A stretch of DNA of 64,000 nt, taken from Afifella sp. IM 167. GTDB lineage: Bacteria > Pseudomonadota > Alphaproteobacteria > Rhizobiales > Afifellaceae. Below, piece after piece: positions 53,317 through 63,415 of this stretch (its first letter is position 1; every line of letters starts with the position of its first letter). Below the pieces are notes generated by a model. It searched no databases. It saw only the letters and a list, made by a program, of their open reading frames with translations, and was not told the origin of the DNA. The stretch spans positions 1 to 64,000 of the forward strand of contig NZ_NSLC01000013.1 in the NCBI RefSeq assembly GCF_020144925.1, written 5' to 3'. A program made the translations under genes and the position numbers.

Positions 53317-55239
53317 TCAGGTCGGCTGCGGCTCCAGGCCCGCATCGCCCTCCCCGCCCGGATTCTTCCGCGGGCCGGTCGCCGGCACCGCAGAACCCTT
53401 GGCCGGCGGCACGTCGTCGCTCGGATCCTCGCGCACGGGCCGCTTGCCGTTGAGGAGCGCCTTGATCTCCTCGCCCGACAGCGTCTCGTATTCCAGAAGC
53501 CCCTGGGCGAGCGTCTCCAGCTGGTCGTGCTGCTCCGTCAGGATCTCCCGGGCCTTGTCGTAGCCCTCGTCGACGAGGCGGCGGACCTCCCGGTCGATCT
53601 TCTGGGCCGTCTGCTCGGAGATGTTCTGCTGGCGCGCCACGGAATGGCCGAGGAAGACCTCTTCCTGGTTGTCGCCATAGGCGACGCGGCCGAGCTCTTC
53701 CGAAAAGCCCCAGCGGGTGACCATGGCGCGGGCGAGCTTGGTCGCCTGCTCGATGTCCGAGGCCGCGCCCGAGGTGACCCGGTCATGGCCGAAGGTGATC
53801 TCCTCGGCCACGCGCCCACCCATCATGATGGCGAGCCGCGAGGTCATCTGCTGATAGGTCATGGAGAGCTGGTCGCGCTCCGGCAGCTGCATGACCATGC
53901 CGAGGGCACGTCCGCGCGGAATGATCGTCGCCTTGTGGACCGGATCGGTGGAGGGAACGCTGAGCGCCACGATGGCGTGGCCGCCCTCGTGATAGGCGGT
54001 CAGCCGCTTCTCGTCCTCCGTCATGACGAGGGTACGCCGCTCGGCGCCCATCATCACCTTGTCCTTGGCGTCCTCGAATTCGAGCATGGTCACGAGGCGC
54101 TTGCCGCGCCGGGCGGCCAGAAGCGCCGCCTCGTTGACGAGGTTCATGAGGTCGGCGCCGGAAAAGCCCGGCGTGCCGCGCGCCACCGTCTTCAGGTTCA
54201 CGTCGGGCGCCAGGGGCACCTTGCGGGCATGCACCTTCAGGATCTTCTCGCGGCCGACCACGTCCGGGTTCGGCACCACGACCTGGCGGTCGAAGCGGCC
54301 CGGGCGCAGGAGCGCCGGGTCGAGAACGTCCGGCCGGTTGGTGGCGGCGATCAGGATGATGCCTTCATTGGCCTCGAAGCCGTCCATCTCCACGAGGAGC
54401 TGGTTCAGCGTCTGCTCGCGCTCGTCGTTGCCGCCGCCGAGGCCCGCACCGCGGTGCCGGCCAACGGCGTCGATTTCGTCGATGAAGATGATGCAAGGGG
54501 CGTTCTTCTTGGCCTGCTCGAACATGTCGCGCACGCGGCTCGCGCCGACGCCGACGAACATTTCCACGAAGTCGGAGCCCGAAATGGTGAAGAAGGGCAC
54601 GCCCGCCTCGCCGGCCACGGCGCGCGCGATCAGCGTCTTGCCGGTACCCGGAGGGCCGACCAGGAGCACGCCGCGGGGAATACGGCCGCCCAGGCGCTGG
54701 AACTTCTGCGGGTCACGCAGGAATTCGACGATCTCTTCCAGGTCTTCCTTGGCCTCGTCGACGCCGGCCACATCCTCGAAGGTGACGCGCCCATGCGCCT
54801 CCGTCAGGAGCTTGGCCTTGGACTTGCCGAAGCCCATGGCACGGCCGCCGGCGCCCTGCATCTGGCGCATGAAGAAGATCCACACCGCGATCAGCAGCAG
54901 CATGGGGAACCAGGAAATGAGCACGGAGAGGAAGGACATCTGGTCCTCGTCCGGTTCCGCGCGGATCGTCACGTCGTGGTCTTCGAGCAGCGTCACATAT
55001 TCCGAGCCGGGAGGCGCGTAGGTGGTGAAGCGTTTGCCGTCGCGATAAGTGCCCGCGATCTTCTGGCCGGAGATGGTCACGGCCTTGACGTTGCCGTCCA
55101 TCGTCTCGCTGCGGAACTGCGAGTAGGTCACTTCCTGCGTCGTTCCCTGGCGGGAGGGGCTCTGGAACAGATTGAACAGAGCGACGAGCAGCAGGAGGAT
55201 GACGATCCACAGCGCGAAATTGCGGAAATTCTGATTCAT
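53317..55239 (-). CDS. ftsH: ATP-dependent zinc metalloprotease FtsH
   Basis: 640 aa membrane AAA+ protease. Two helices (about 7-25 and 108-125) flank a periplasmic domain. Walker A GPPGTGKT, Walker [12 protein letters not shown], second region of homology [20 protein letters not shown] and zinc site HEGGHA are all intact. It degrades misfolded membrane proteins and regulators such as LpxC. The ATG at 55239 gives [11 protein letters not shown]. Confidence 0.98.
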   Translation of the reverse strand: MNQNFRNFALWIVILLLLVALFNLFQSPSRQGTTQEVTYSQFRSETMDGNVKAVTISGQKIAGTYRDGKRFTTYAPPGSEYVTLLEDHDVTIRAEPDEDQMSFLSVLISWFPMLLLIAVWIFFMRQMQGAGGRAMGFGKSKAKLLTEAHGRVTFEDVAGVDEAKEDLEEIVEFLRDPQKFQRLGGRIPRGVLLVGPPGTGKTLIARAVAGEAGVPFFTISGSDFVEMFVGVGASRVRDMFEQAKKNAPCIIFIDEIDAVGRHRGAGLGGGNDEREQTLNQLLVEMDGFEANEGIILIAATNRPDVLDPALLRPGRFDRQVVVPNPDVVGREKILKVHARKVPLAPDVNLKTVARGTPGFSGADLMNLVNEAALLAARRGKRLVTMLEFEDAKDKVMMGAERRTLVMTEDEKRLTAYHEGGHAIVALSVPSTDPVHKATIIPRGRALGMVMQLPERDQLSMTYQQMTSRLAIMMGGRVAEEITFGHDRVTSGAASDIEQATKLARAMVTRWGFSEELGRVAYGDNQEEVFLGHSVARQQNISEQTAQKIDREVRRLVDEGYDKAREILTEQHDQLETLAQGLLEYETLSGEEIKALLNGKRPVREDPSDDVPPAKGSAVPATGPRKNPGGEGDAGLEPQPT

Positions 55240-55397
55240 ACTGGCTTCCCCGTGGCGCCTCACGAGCGCCGGATCCGTGCGGGCTTCCTTGCGACTGTCT
55301 TCTAGATAGGTTGCAAGGTTGTTGATGTGAAGGCAAAGACTGAAAGCTCTGCCGTGCAAGCGTTACGTCCCCCGCGGACGGGCAAGGCGCCATGCCG

Positions 55398-56777
55398 TCA
55401 GTGGGAATTGTGCCTCTCGCCGGTCGTGGCGGGCAAGCGGTTTTCCACGATCAGTCGATCGTAGAGACCTCCGATATGGGGATCGGCGAGCCGCCGGCCA
55501 ACCAGCTCCGTGGATTCCAGGTCGGTGCGGCAGCCTTTGGGCGCCTTCTCCGCCAGACAGGGCGGCACCGCAAGGAGGCGCTCGCCGGCAAAAAGCGCCG
55601 GCAACGTGCGCTCGCCGCGCCCGCCCCTGCCGGTACGCCCGAAGCCGGCGATGCACGTACCCGGACCGGCGAGCGTGTGCGGCGCGACGATATGGCGCCC
55701 ATCGAAGACGACCGATCTTTCTCTTTCGGCCGCTGTGGGTGCGGGGCCCGCCCTTCCCCATTCGCGGGCGAAAACCAGCCGGTCGGCATTAAGATCGATC
55801 GCGGCGCCGGCAAGTGTCAGGCGCGTCCAGCCGCCATCCTCCTGCCGAGACGAGATAAAGCGCCGGTCGAGCGCCTCGATCCGCGCGCCGCCCGCGGAAG
55901 CTGTCCGGCCGCCCGCAGCCATGAGGAGGCGCCGAAGAGCCGCGCTCCAGGCGGCCGTCCCCACCGCCTCGCGCCGGTCGAGCGGCCTGGAAAGTAAGAT
56001 GGTCCCGTCCGCGGAGACCTCGGCATCGGCAAGGATGCGGTCCGCCGCCTCCTCCACGGCGCACGCGGCCTTCCTCTGGCGAGCCGCGAATTCGGCAAGC
56101 CGCCCCCCATCGATGCCGGCCGCCGCGAGGGCGGGCATTGCGGCGCGGATGCGCGAGCGCTCATAGGCGGCGTCGCTGTTGCTGGGATCCTGGACGGCGG
56201 GAAGGCCGAGCCGGGCAAGGCTCGCCCCGAGCCGGGCCCCGGAAATACGGAGGAAGGGACGCACAATCTCGGGAAAGCCCGGCTGGGAGAGGCGCGTCTC
56301 GATGCCGGTGAGCGCCCGCGCCTCTAAAGTCCGGGCAAGCCGCATCACCACGGTTTCGGCAAGGTCATCGCGGTGATGCGCCGTCACGATTGCGCCAAGA
56401 CCCGCTTGCCGGGCGACAAGGATCGCCGCCGCGTAACGGGCAAGCCGGGCCGCGGCGTGGATGCCGGTTTCCGGCCGCTCGGCCGCCGGCCAGGTACGAA
56501 GGTGGTGGGAAATACCGAGCCTGTCGCATGCCGCCGCCACCATGGCGGCCTCTTCGCGCGCCTCCTGCCTCAGCCCATGGTCGAAGGTGAAGGCCTGCGG
56601 TGCCGGCAGGCCGCAACGGCGCGCGGCCTCTGTAGCAAGCCCGAGGAGGGCCATGGAATCCGGCCCGCCGGAGACGGCGAGAAGCGCCCCCTCTTTGAGA
56701 TGCGGGCCGAGAAGCGCCGCCGCCTCGGCGGCGCCGATCGGCTCAGCAGCCGGCGCGCTGGGCTTCGCTGGCGACAC
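55398..56777 (-). CDS. tilS: tRNA(Ile)-lysidine synthase
   Basis: 459 aa. PP-loop ATPase that converts C34 of the CAU-anticodon tRNA-Ile to lysidine. The P-loop is AVSGGPDSMALLGL, with the HHRDDLAETVVMRL motif. GTG start at 56777, inside the 3' end of cpoB (35-base overlap), implying coupled translation. The C-terminal part is long and divergent, as usual in this order. Confidence 0.95.
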   Translation of the reverse strand: MSPAKPSAPAAEPIGAAEAAALLGPHLKEGALLAVSGGPDSMALLGLATEAARRCGLPAPQAFTFDHGLRQEAREEAAMVAAACDRLGISHHLRTWPAAERPETGIHAAARLARYAAAILVARQAGLGAIVTAHHRDDLAETVVMRLARTLEARALTGIETRLSQPGFPEIVRPFLRISGARLGASLARLGLPAVQDPSNSDAAYERSRIRAAMPALAAAGIDGGRLAEFAARQRKAACAVEEAADRILADAEVSADGTILLSRPLDRREAVGTAAWSAALRRLLMAAGGRTASAGGARIEALDRRFISSRQEDGGWTRLTLAGAAIDLNADRLVFAREWGRAGPAPTAAERERSVVFDGRHIVAPHTLAGPGTCIAGFGRTGRGGRGERTLPALFAGERLLAVPPCLAEKAPKGCRTDLESTELVGRRLADPHIGGLYDRLIVENRLPATTGERHNSH

Positions 56778-57807
56778 GGTTGGAAAGTGCCCCCGAGGCG
56801 TTCGGATATTTCCGGGTGACCTCGTCGAAGGTGGCGCAGGCCGCGTCCTTCTCGCCGAGCGCGGCGAGCGCGACGCCGAGCTTCATCAGCGCATCCGGCG
56901 CCTTACGGCTGTCCGGCGAAGACTTGTAGACCTCCAGGAAGGCGTTGGCGGCATCGCGGTTCTTGTTCTGCTGCAACAGGCTCTCGCCCAGCCAGAAGCG
57001 GGCATCGGTCGCCTGCGGCTCTTTCGGGAAGCGCTCCAGCCAGGCCGAGAAGCTGCGCTCGGCATCGGCATAGTCGCCCGTCAGGATGTAGCCGTAGGCG
57101 AAATCGTAATCCTGCCGCGGATCGCCCGAGAGCGAGGCAAGCGCCGCGCTGTCGGAGGCGGCGGGGCCGCCCACGTCGCCGCCGGAGGCCGAAGGCGGCA
57201 CGGCGCCGACCGCGCCGCCCATGGAGCCGCTCTGCGACATGGAGGGATCCATGGTGGTGGCCGAGCCGTTGAAGCCGCCGCCATTGCCGCCGCCGGCAAG
57301 GACGGAAAGGTCGATCGGGGCGCCGCCATTGTTGCCCGTGGCAAGGCCGCCGCTATCCATGCCGGTATTGCCCAAGGGGTCGGAGGTCGCCCCGTCGGGC
57401 GCGATGCGCGGATCGTCGGGCGAGATGCCGAAGGTGCCGAGATCCTGCGGCGGCGCGCCGGCCATCTGGCTGGAATTGGCGTCGGGATTCATCGAGCCCG
57501 AGCCGGTGGGTACACCATAGGAATTGCCCGGCTGGGCGGCTCCGAACTGGTTCTGCCCGCCCAGGCCCTGATCCATCGGCTGGCCGCTGCCGGCGCCGCC
57601 CTCCGCCGGAGCGGCGATCCCGGCCTGCCGGCGGGTCTCGCGCAGCTCGTGCTGCAGGCGCTCCACCTCTCCGGTCAGCTCGCGCACGCGCTGCTCCAGC
57701 TGCTGGATGTAGAGGTTCATCTGCCCCATCTGCTGGGCGCTCTGGGCCTGCGCGAGGCCCGGCGCCAGAAGAAGGGCGGCAAAAACGAGAAGAAAACGTC
57801 CGCTCAT
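56743..57807 (-). CDS. cpoB: Tol-Pal-associated protein CpoB (YbgF)
   Basis: 354 aa with signal peptide (ALA region near residue 20). An N-terminal coiled coil (QMNLYIQQLEQRVRELTGEV) is followed by a long Gly/Asn/Ser-rich linker (about 70-225) and C-terminal TPR repeats (DYDFAYGYILTGDYADAERS through CATFDEVTRKYP). It ties peptidoglycan synthesis to Tol-driven outer-membrane constriction. A strong terminator lies between pal and cpoB, so it may depend on read-through or its own promoter. Confidence 0.93.
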   Translation of the reverse strand: MSGRFLLVFAALLLAPGLAQAQSAQQMGQMNLYIQQLEQRVRELTGEVERLQHELRETRRQAGIAAPAEGGAGSGQPMDQGLGGQNQFGAAQPGNSYGVPTGSGSMNPDANSSQMAGAPPQDLGTFGISPDDPRIAPDGATSDPLGNTGMDSGGLATGNNGGAPIDLSVLAGGGNGGGFNGSATTMDPSMSQSGSMGGAVGAVPPSASGGDVGGPAASDSAALASLSGDPRQDYDFAYGYILTGDYADAERSFSAWLERFPKEPQATDARFWLGESLLQQNKNRDAANAFLEVYKSSPDSRKAPDALMKLGVALAALGEKDAACATFDEVTRKYPNASGALSNRVASEAQRAGC

Positions 57808-57895
57808 GGCATCGTCGCTAGCATGTTCCGAGGATGAGGCACCACCTCCAGATCAATTCGGCCAAACTGCGACGAAGGCAAATGGGTCAAAGAAA

Positions 57896-57917
57896 AAAGG
57901 CGGCCGAGGCCGCCTTT
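57896..57917 (-). terminator. Strong terminator after pal
   Basis: 7-bp GC stem (GGCGGCC with GGCCGCC) extended by AAA/TTT, followed on the minus strand by a six-T run (plus 57893-57898). It stands 28 bases past the pal stop, before cpoB. Confidence 0.85.
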
Positions 57918-57945
57918 GATCGATGCTGTTGCGCCTTTGCGACGA

Positions 57946-58440
57946 TCAGCTGCCGGCGCCGCCGACGACCGTGACGGCGCGCCGGTTCTGGTTCCAGCAG
58001 GAGACGTCGTCGCAGACCGCGACCGGGCGCTCCTTGCCGTAGGAGATCGTGCGCATGCGCGAAGGATTGACGCCGCGCGAGGCGAGGTAGTCCCGCGTCG
58101 CCGCCGCGCGCCGTGCCCCGAGCGCGAGGTTGTATTCGCGCGTACCGCGCTCGTCGGCGTGGCCTTCGACCGTGACCGGATAGTTCGGATACTGCCCGAG
58201 CCAGGCCGCCTGACGGTCGAGGGTCGCCATCGCCTCCGGCGTCAGCGAGGAGGAATCGACGGTGAAGAAGACGCGGTCGCCGACATTGACCTGGAAGTCC
58301 TGCGGGCTTCCGGGCGTCGCCGCTCCGGCGCCGCCGGCGAGATCGAGCGCCTTCTGCTGATTGGCGCAGCCACCGGCGGTGAGAAGCGCCACCGTGCCGA
58401 GCGCGATGAGAAGGACGCGAATGTTCAGGCGAAAGGTCAT
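57946..58440 (-). CDS. pal: Peptidoglycan-associated lipoprotein Pal
   Basis: 164 aa from ATG 58440. The signal peptide ends in the lipobox LTAGGC; the OmpA-type domain with VTVEGHADERGTREYNLALG binds meso-diaminopimelate of peptidoglycan. It anchors the outer membrane and is TolB's partner. An in-frame upstream start (58467) would lengthen the signal peptide. It lies 227 bases downstream of the methyltransferase gene and so probably has its own promoter; that spacer has TTAACC/GGTTAA elements. Confidence 0.96.
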   Translation of the reverse strand: MTFRLNIRVLLIALGTVALLTAGGCANQQKALDLAGGAGAATPGSPQDFQVNVGDRVFFTVDSSSLTPEAMATLDRQAAWLGQYPNYPVTVEGHADERGTREYNLALGARRAAATRDYLASRGVNPSRMRTISYGKERPVAVCDDVSCWNQNRRAVTVVGGAGS

Positions 58441-58667
58441 CGCCGCAAGCTCCTGGATTGAGACCATCCGGGTTCAATACCCGGTTAGGGTTAAGCCGGG
58501 GTCAAGATCCTTGGTTAACGAGCGATGAATCGCCTGTGCGGCATGTTGCGCCGCAAAACCCTTCCCCGATGGCAGCGATGGGGGCCGAATGCGGCGGAAG
58601 CTTGGCGCGATGCCGGCTTTCGGGCGTCCGTTCCCCGAAGAGATGCCGCGCCATCCCGGAGCCGCGC

Positions 58668-59393
58668 TCAGCGGGCAACGATGATGATCTCGGCGCTGTC
58701 GGTCTTGAAGGGCGCCCCATCCCAGTCGCCATAGACCGCGATATCGCCAAAGCCCGCCTCGCCCAGCTTCTTTTCCAGTGCCTCGCGGCTGGAAAAGCGC
58801 AGCGCGCTCTGCGCGATCACCTCTTCCTCGCCGGGAAACCGGGCATGCGTGCGGTAGGTGACGATCTCGTCCTCCACATCGACGAGCGAGAGGTAGGTCT
58901 CGACCGCCACCCCGCCATTCGGACGCAACAGCCGCCGGCTGCGCCCCGGCGTCCAGCGCCGCCAGGCCTCGGCGCGCGGATTGCGGCTCTCGAAGGCGAA
59001 GCGGCCGCCCTCGGCGAGCTTTTCGCGCACCGCCGCAAGGTTGGCCGCGATCACCGCGTCATCGAGAAGACACTGGAAGGCGTGACCGGCCATGATGACG
59101 AGATCGAAGGGCCCGGCCTCGGCAAGAGCGAGCGCATCGCCCTCGATCCAGGTGACCCGCCCGGCGCCGGCGCCTTCCTGCGCGATCTCCAGCATCGCCG
59201 CCGCCGGATCGGCCGCCGTCACCCGGTGCCCGCGCCGCGCCAGCGAGCGTGCCAGCGTGCCGGTGCCGCAACCGAGGTCGAGGATTGAGCAGGGCTCGGA
59301 GCCGGCGAGCCTGAGATAAAAGCGCGTATCCTCGCCCGGCGGGTTGAGGAGGTCGTAGAGCGAGGCAAGGCGCGGATCGAGATAGGGATCCAT
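58668..59393 (-). CDS. Class I SAM-dependent methyltransferase
   Basis: 241 aa. Rossmann-like methyltransferase with motif I ILDLGCGTGTLARSLARRG, the acidic end of strand 2 (VTAADPAAAML) and motif post-I WIEGDALAL. The C-terminal beta part (RLLRPNGGVAVETYLSLVDV) is of the type found in small-molecule methyltransferases. Substrate unknown. It is inserted between tolB (53 bases upstream) and pal, which are normally neighbours. Confidence 0.9.
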   Translation of the reverse strand: MDPYLDPRLASLYDLLNPPGEDTRFYLRLAGSEPCSILDLGCGTGTLARSLARRGHRVTAADPAAAMLEIAQEGAGAGRVTWIEGDALALAEAGPFDLVIMAGHAFQCLLDDAVIAANLAAVREKLAEGGRFAFESRNPRAEAWRRWTPGRSRRLLRPNGGVAVETYLSLVDVEDEIVTYRTHARFPGEEEVIAQSALRFSSREALEKKLGEAGFGDIAVYGDWDGAPFKTDSAEIIIVAR

Positions 59394-59446
59394 GAAAGGC
59401 CCGGAGCTGGAAGCGGGCCCGGCCCTGGAAGGCGCGGGCGAGAAGG

Positions 59447-60784
59447 TCAGTCGAGCAGCGGGCTCCAGGCCGGGTCGGAGGCGAAGTTCGGCGTCGGCAC
59501 GACCTGCTCGTTGTAGCCGGTGATATCGACCGAGAAGAGCTGCGGGCCGCCGCCGGCGCCCTGCTGGTCGCGGAAGAACATCAGGACGCGCCCGTTGGGC
59601 GCCCAGGTCGGGCCCTCGTTATGGAAGCCTTCCGTGATGATGCGCTCGCCCGATCCGTCCGGCGCCATGACGCCGATGGCGAAGCGCCCGCCCTCCTGCT
59701 TGGTAAAGGCGATGGAATCGCCGCGCGGCGACCAGACCGGCGTCGCATAGCGGCCCTGGCCGAAGGAGATGCGCTGCGCCTGCCCGCCTTCCGCGCTCAT
59801 CACATAGAGCTGCTGGGTGCCGCCGCGGTCCGATTCGAACACGATCCGCCGACCGTCCGGCGAGAAGGAGGGCGCTGTGTCGATCGACGGCGAATCGGTG
59901 AGCCGCGTCATCTGCCGGCTGCGCAGGTCGAGCGAATAGATGTTGGAATTACCGGCCTGGGCGAGCGACATCACCACCTTCTGCCCGTCCGGCGAGAACC
60001 GCGGCGAGAAGGTCATATTGGAGAAATTGCCGATCTTCTCGCGCTGCCCGTTCTCCGTGTTGAGGAGATATACCTGCCACTGGTCGCCGGAGAGCGCCGC
60101 ATAGGTGATCTCCTGGCGCGAGGGCGAAAAGCGCGGCGTGAGCACGAGGTCGGAGCCGTTGGTCAGATAGCGGATATTGGCGCCGTCCTGATCCATCAGC
60201 GCCAGCCGCTTCACCCGCGCATCCTTCGGCCCCGATTCGTCGACGAACACGATGCGGGTGTCGAAATAGCCCTTCTCGCCGGTCAGCCGCTCGTAGATGG
60301 CGTCGGCGATGATGTGGGCGACGCGCCGCCAGTTGTCCTGGCTGGCGACGAATTGCTGGCCGGTGAGCTGCTGGCCCGCGAAGATGTCCCACAGGCGGAA
60401 TTCGGCCTGCACGCGCCCGTCCGGCGTCGGACCGACCTGACCGGAGACGAGCGCCTGCGCGTTCAGCGGGCGCCAGTTGGCGAAGTTCGGCGTCACGCTC
60501 GGCGGAATCACCGGCTCGATGAAGGCGGCCGGATCGACCGGCGCGAACAGCCCGGAGCGCTTCAGGTCCGCCGTGATCACCTCCGAGATGTTGCGCGACA
60601 GCTCCTCCACCTGGCCGCTCATGCCGACGAAGGGCGGAATCGCGATCGGCATCGGCTGGATGGTGCCGCGCGTGATGTCGACGCGAAGCTGGGCGCTGGC
60701 GCTGCCGGCGAGCGCCATCAGCGAAAGCGCCACGGCAGCAAGGAACGGCAGGCTTCGGCCCGTCGGGCGGAAAGGAAAAGGCAT
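59447..60784 (-). CDS. tolB: Tol-Pal system protein TolB
   Basis: 445 aa periplasmic protein from ATG 60784. Signal peptide (cleaved near ASA-QLR), N-terminal TolB domain, then a beta-propeller with repeats of the type [27 protein letters not shown] and [11 protein letters not shown]. It links TolA/TolQR in the inner membrane to Pal. It follows tolA by 23 bases. Confidence 0.97.
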   Translation of the reverse strand: MPFPFRPTGRSLPFLAAVALSLMALAGSASAQLRVDITRGTIQPMPIAIPPFVGMSGQVEELSRNISEVITADLKRSGLFAPVDPAAFIEPVIPPSVTPNFANWRPLNAQALVSGQVGPTPDGRVQAEFRLWDIFAGQQLTGQQFVASQDNWRRVAHIIADAIYERLTGEKGYFDTRIVFVDESGPKDARVKRLALMDQDGANIRYLTNGSDLVLTPRFSPSRQEITYAALSGDQWQVYLLNTENGQREKIGNFSNMTFSPRFSPDGQKVVMSLAQAGNSNIYSLDLRSRQMTRLTDSPSIDTAPSFSPDGRRIVFESDRGGTQQLYVMSAEGGQAQRISFGQGRYATPVWSPRGDSIAFTKQEGGRFAIGVMAPDGSGERIITEGFHNEGPTWAPNGRVLMFFRDQQGAGGGPQLFSVDITGYNEQVVPTPNFASDPAWSPLLD

Positions 60785-60807
60785 GGGCAAATGGGCTCCG
60801 TGAAATC

Positions 60808-61788
60808 TTATCCGCCGAGCATCTCGCTCGGGTCGAAAGTGAACTCGATCTCCCGCCACAAAGAGTATTTTTCCGGCGGAAGCATGTCATAGGGCGCGCA
60901 CAGCTGCACGGCCCGGATGGCGCTCTCCGCCGCAATGGTGGAGAGCGGATCGAAGCCGACGCCGACGGGATGGGGCGGTGCGGCGAGCCGGCCGTCCGGC
61001 TGCAGGCTGATCGAGATCGTGACGCGCAGGTTGCCCGCCTCGCGCACTCCGATCGGCGGGTTCCAGCACTGGTAGAGGCGGGCCTTCAGCGCCTCGATCT
61101 CGCTTTGCGTCATGGCCGCTTCCGCCGAGCCCTCGCGGGCGCCGAAGGTCTGCGGCTCGGGCGCGGGATTGGGATCTCCGCCGCCGCGCGGCTCCTGCTT
61201 GTTGAGAAGCGCGGAAATATCGTCCGGCCGGAAGTCGCGCTTCTTTTCCGGCGCCTGCGCGCTCGCGCTCTGCTCGCGTGCCGGCGTCTCGGCGGGCTTG
61301 GGCGGGCGGATGTCCTTGGGCGGCGTCGGCCGCCTCTGGGGAAGGCTTTCCGGCGCGGGGGCCTCGGTGGTGGCGGCAGCCTCAGGCGCCTTTTCCGGCT
61401 GCGGCTCGGGCTTGGGCGCGGGTTCGGGCTCCGGCTCGGGCGCCACGGCCGCGACCTCTTCCTCGACCGGCTTCGGCTCGGGGGCCGGAGCGGGCGCGGG
61501 CGCCGGTTCCGACGTCGCCTCGACGGGCTTTTCCGCCGGCTTTTCGGCGGGTTTGGGCTCCGGCAGGTCGGCCATGACCTGCGGCTTGGGCTGGGGCTTT
61601 TCTTCCGGTTTCGGCTCGGCCTTCTTGGAGCCGGCGCGCAGATCCGTCACTTCCGCGATCGGAACGAGATCGACCGGCAGCGCCTCGATGTCGTCGACGG
61701 TGAAGGGCTTCGCGTCCGGGAACGCGAAGAAGCAAAGCGAGATCAGCGCCAGGTGGCCGGCAAATGAGACGCCGAGACCGACACGCAT
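60808..61788 (-). CDS. tolA: TolA-like energy-transducing protein
   Basis: 326 aa from ATG 61788; a GTG at 61791 overlapping the tolR stop would add one residue. One N-terminal membrane helix ([21 protein letters not shown]), a Pro/Glu/Lys-rich periplasmic stalk (about 50-190) and a C-terminal TolA/TonB-like domain ([14 protein letters not shown] to the end). It spans the periplasm and pulls on Pal/TolB using force from TolQR. Confidence 0.94.
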   Translation of the reverse strand: MRVGLGVSFAGHLALISLCFFAFPDAKPFTVDDIEALPVDLVPIAEVTDLRAGSKKAEPKPEEKPQPKPQVMADLPEPKPAEKPAEKPVEATSEPAPAPAPAPEPKPVEEEVAAVAPEPEPEPAPKPEPQPEKAPEAAATTEAPAPESLPQRRPTPPKDIRPPKPAETPAREQSASAQAPEKKRDFRPDDISALLNKQEPRGGGDPNPAPEPQTFGAREGSAEAAMTQSEIEALKARLYQCWNPPIGVREAGNLRVTISISLQPDGRLAAPPHPVGVGFDPLSTIAAESAIRAVQLCAPYDMLPPEKYSLWREIEFTFDPSEMLGG

Positions 61789-61790
61789 CA

Positions 61791-62237
61791 CTACCCGTCA
61801 GTCTCTTCGAGGGTGACGAGCCCGATCCGCCGGTAGCCGGCGGCGTTGAGACGGCCCATCACGCGCATGATGGTGCCGTAATCGGCCTCGCGATCCCCGC
61901 GCACATAGATGCGCTCGTTGAGGCCGTTCTTGGCGATGGCCTGAAGCGTGGCGACGAGCTTGTCCGGCGTCACCTCTTCCTCCTGCAGGAAGATCTTTCC
62001 ATCGGCCGCCACCGAAACGGTCAGAGGTTCGGTATCGGCGTTGAGCGCCTTGGCCTGCGTCTCCGGCAGGTCGATCGGCACGCCGACGGTCAGAAGCGGT
62101 GCGGCCACCATGAAGATGATGAGCAGCACCAGCATGACGTCAACCATCGGCGTGACGTTGATCTCGGCGACCGGCGCATGGCGGCGGCGCACGCGGTGCC
62201 GCCCGCCCCGTGCCGGTGCGATCATCCCGGCACCCAT
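61791..62237 (-). CDS. tolR: Tol-Pal system protein TolR
   Basis: 148 aa ExbD/TolR-family protein. The helix INVTPMVDVMLVLLIIFMVA contains the proton-path Asp. Its ATG overlaps the tolQ stop as ATGA. With TolQ it forms the proton-driven motor. Confidence 0.96.
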   Translation of the reverse strand: MGAGMIAPARGGRHRVRRRHAPVAEINVTPMVDVMLVLLIIFMVAAPLLTVGVPIDLPETQAKALNADTEPLTVSVAADGKIFLQEEEVTPDKLVATLQAIAKNGLNERIYVRGDREADYGTIMRVMGRLNAAGYRRIGLVTLEETDG

Positions 62238-62950
62238 CAGGCAGACCTCCGCTCGTCGATCTGGCGCGAAAGGATGGCCGCGAATTCGTCGGAGAAGCCC
62301 TCCATGCGGGTGGACAGGCGCGACACCTGGCTGGCGAACTTGTTGTAGAACATCACCGCCGGGATGGCGGCGAGAAGCCCGAAGGCCGTGGCCAGCAGCG
62401 CCTCGGCGATGCCCGGCGCCACGACGGCGAGGTTGGTGTTCTTCGAGGCGGCGATCGCCTGGAAGGAATTCATGATGCCCCAGACCGTGCCGAAAAGGCC
62501 GATGAAGGGGGCGGACGAGCCGACGGTGGCCAGAACGAGCAGCCGGCGCTCCAGCCGGTCGACCTCGCGCGCAAGCGTCACGTCCATCACCCGGTCGATG
62601 CGCTGGCCGAGCCCGGCGAGCGATTTCGCCCCGCCCTCATAGGTGCGCTTCCATTCCTTCATGGCGGCGATGAAGAGCGCCGCCATGCCGTGCGCCTCGC
62701 GGGCGGAGACCTGGGTATAGAGGTTTTCCAGCGAGGCGCCGGACCAGAAGGTCTCCTCGAAGCGGTCGAGCTGGCGCTTCATCCGGTTATAGAGCAGCGT
62801 CTTGTCGACGATGATCGCCCAGCACCAGATCGACGCGCCGATCAGCCCGAGCATGACGATCTTCACAACGATATGTGCTTCCCAGAAAAGGGATAGCAGG
62901 GAAAAGCTACCCGCCGGAGCGGCGAGCGCTGTCTGGGCAATTGGATCCAT
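62237..62950 (-). CDS. tolQ: Tol-Pal system protein TolQ
   Basis: 237 aa, MotA/TolQ/ExbB family, three membrane helices; the conserved channel region is VGSSAPFIGLFGTVWGIMNS and GIAEALLATAFGLLAAIPAV. First gene of tolQRA-tolB. A divergent plus-strand microprotein gene starts 257 bases away, so both promoters lie in 62951-63206, which also has the short inverted repeat TAACG-AAA-CGTTA at 63070-63082. Confidence 0.97.
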   Translation of the reverse strand: MDPIAQTALAAPAGSFSLLSLFWEAHIVVKIVMLGLIGASIWCWAIIVDKTLLYNRMKRQLDRFEETFWSGASLENLYTQVSAREAHGMAALFIAAMKEWKRTYEGGAKSLAGLGQRIDRVMDVTLAREVDRLERRLLVLATVGSSAPFIGLFGTVWGIMNSFQAIAASKNTNLAVVAPGIAEALLATAFGLLAAIPAVMFYNKFASQVSRLSTRMEGFSDEFAAILSRQIDERRSA

Positions 62951-63206
62951 GGGATGAGATCGCTCTTTTTCGATCTCGGCGGCTCTTGACCGCCGAATGT
63001 GACAAAAGCGCGGCTTTTCGGAGCCTGGCGCCGAAGAAACCGGCCGCTCTCATGAGAGATCAACGGGGTTAACGAAACGTTACCCGAAATCAAGAGGAAA
63101 GCGTTGCCATAAAAGACTCGCAAAGTGACGGAACACACTGATGTGCCGAGCGTTAACGGCGAGAAAAGGCAGGCGCGACCCAGCGCCGGTTTGCTCAGAG
63201 GACACG

Positions 63207-63323
63207 ATGCACGCTTTCGACGCCGATCTTGGCGACACCGGCTCCGGCCTCACCGACAGGATGGTGGTGGCCGCTCTCGTGGGAGGACTTTTCCTGCTCG
63301 CGATCGCAGGCTTCGCGGCCTGA
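63207..63323 (+). CDS. 38-aa single-pass membrane microprotein
   Basis: ATG at 63207 with AGAGGA five bases upstream. Product: a 17-residue acidic N-terminus (MHAFDADLGDTGSGLTD) then one membrane helix (MVVAALVGGLFLLAIAGFAA). Such size and layout are typical of small membrane-protein regulators. It is in the tolQ-ybgC interval on the opposite strand. No family recognised; coding is supported only by RBS and hydrophobic pattern. Confidence 0.5.
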   Translation: MHAFDADLGDTGSGLTDRMVVAALVGGLFLLAIAGFAA

Positions 63324-63336
63324 GGACCTATCTTTC

Positions 63337-63415
63337 GTCGAATGCTTTCCTGACGGCTTCCGGCAGGCGCTGCCTTTAGTCGAATGCTTTCCTGACGGCC
63401 TCCGGCAGGCGCTGC
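63337..63415. repeat. 42-base-period tandem duplication at the 3' end of ybgC
   Basis: A 37-base unit beginning GTCGAATGCTTTCCTGACGG occurs at 63337-63373 and again at 63379-63415 with one substitution. On the minus strand both copies encode [12 protein letters not shown] in the ybgC frame; the inner copy ends in TAA and the outer one continues to ER and TAG. Confidence 0.9.
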
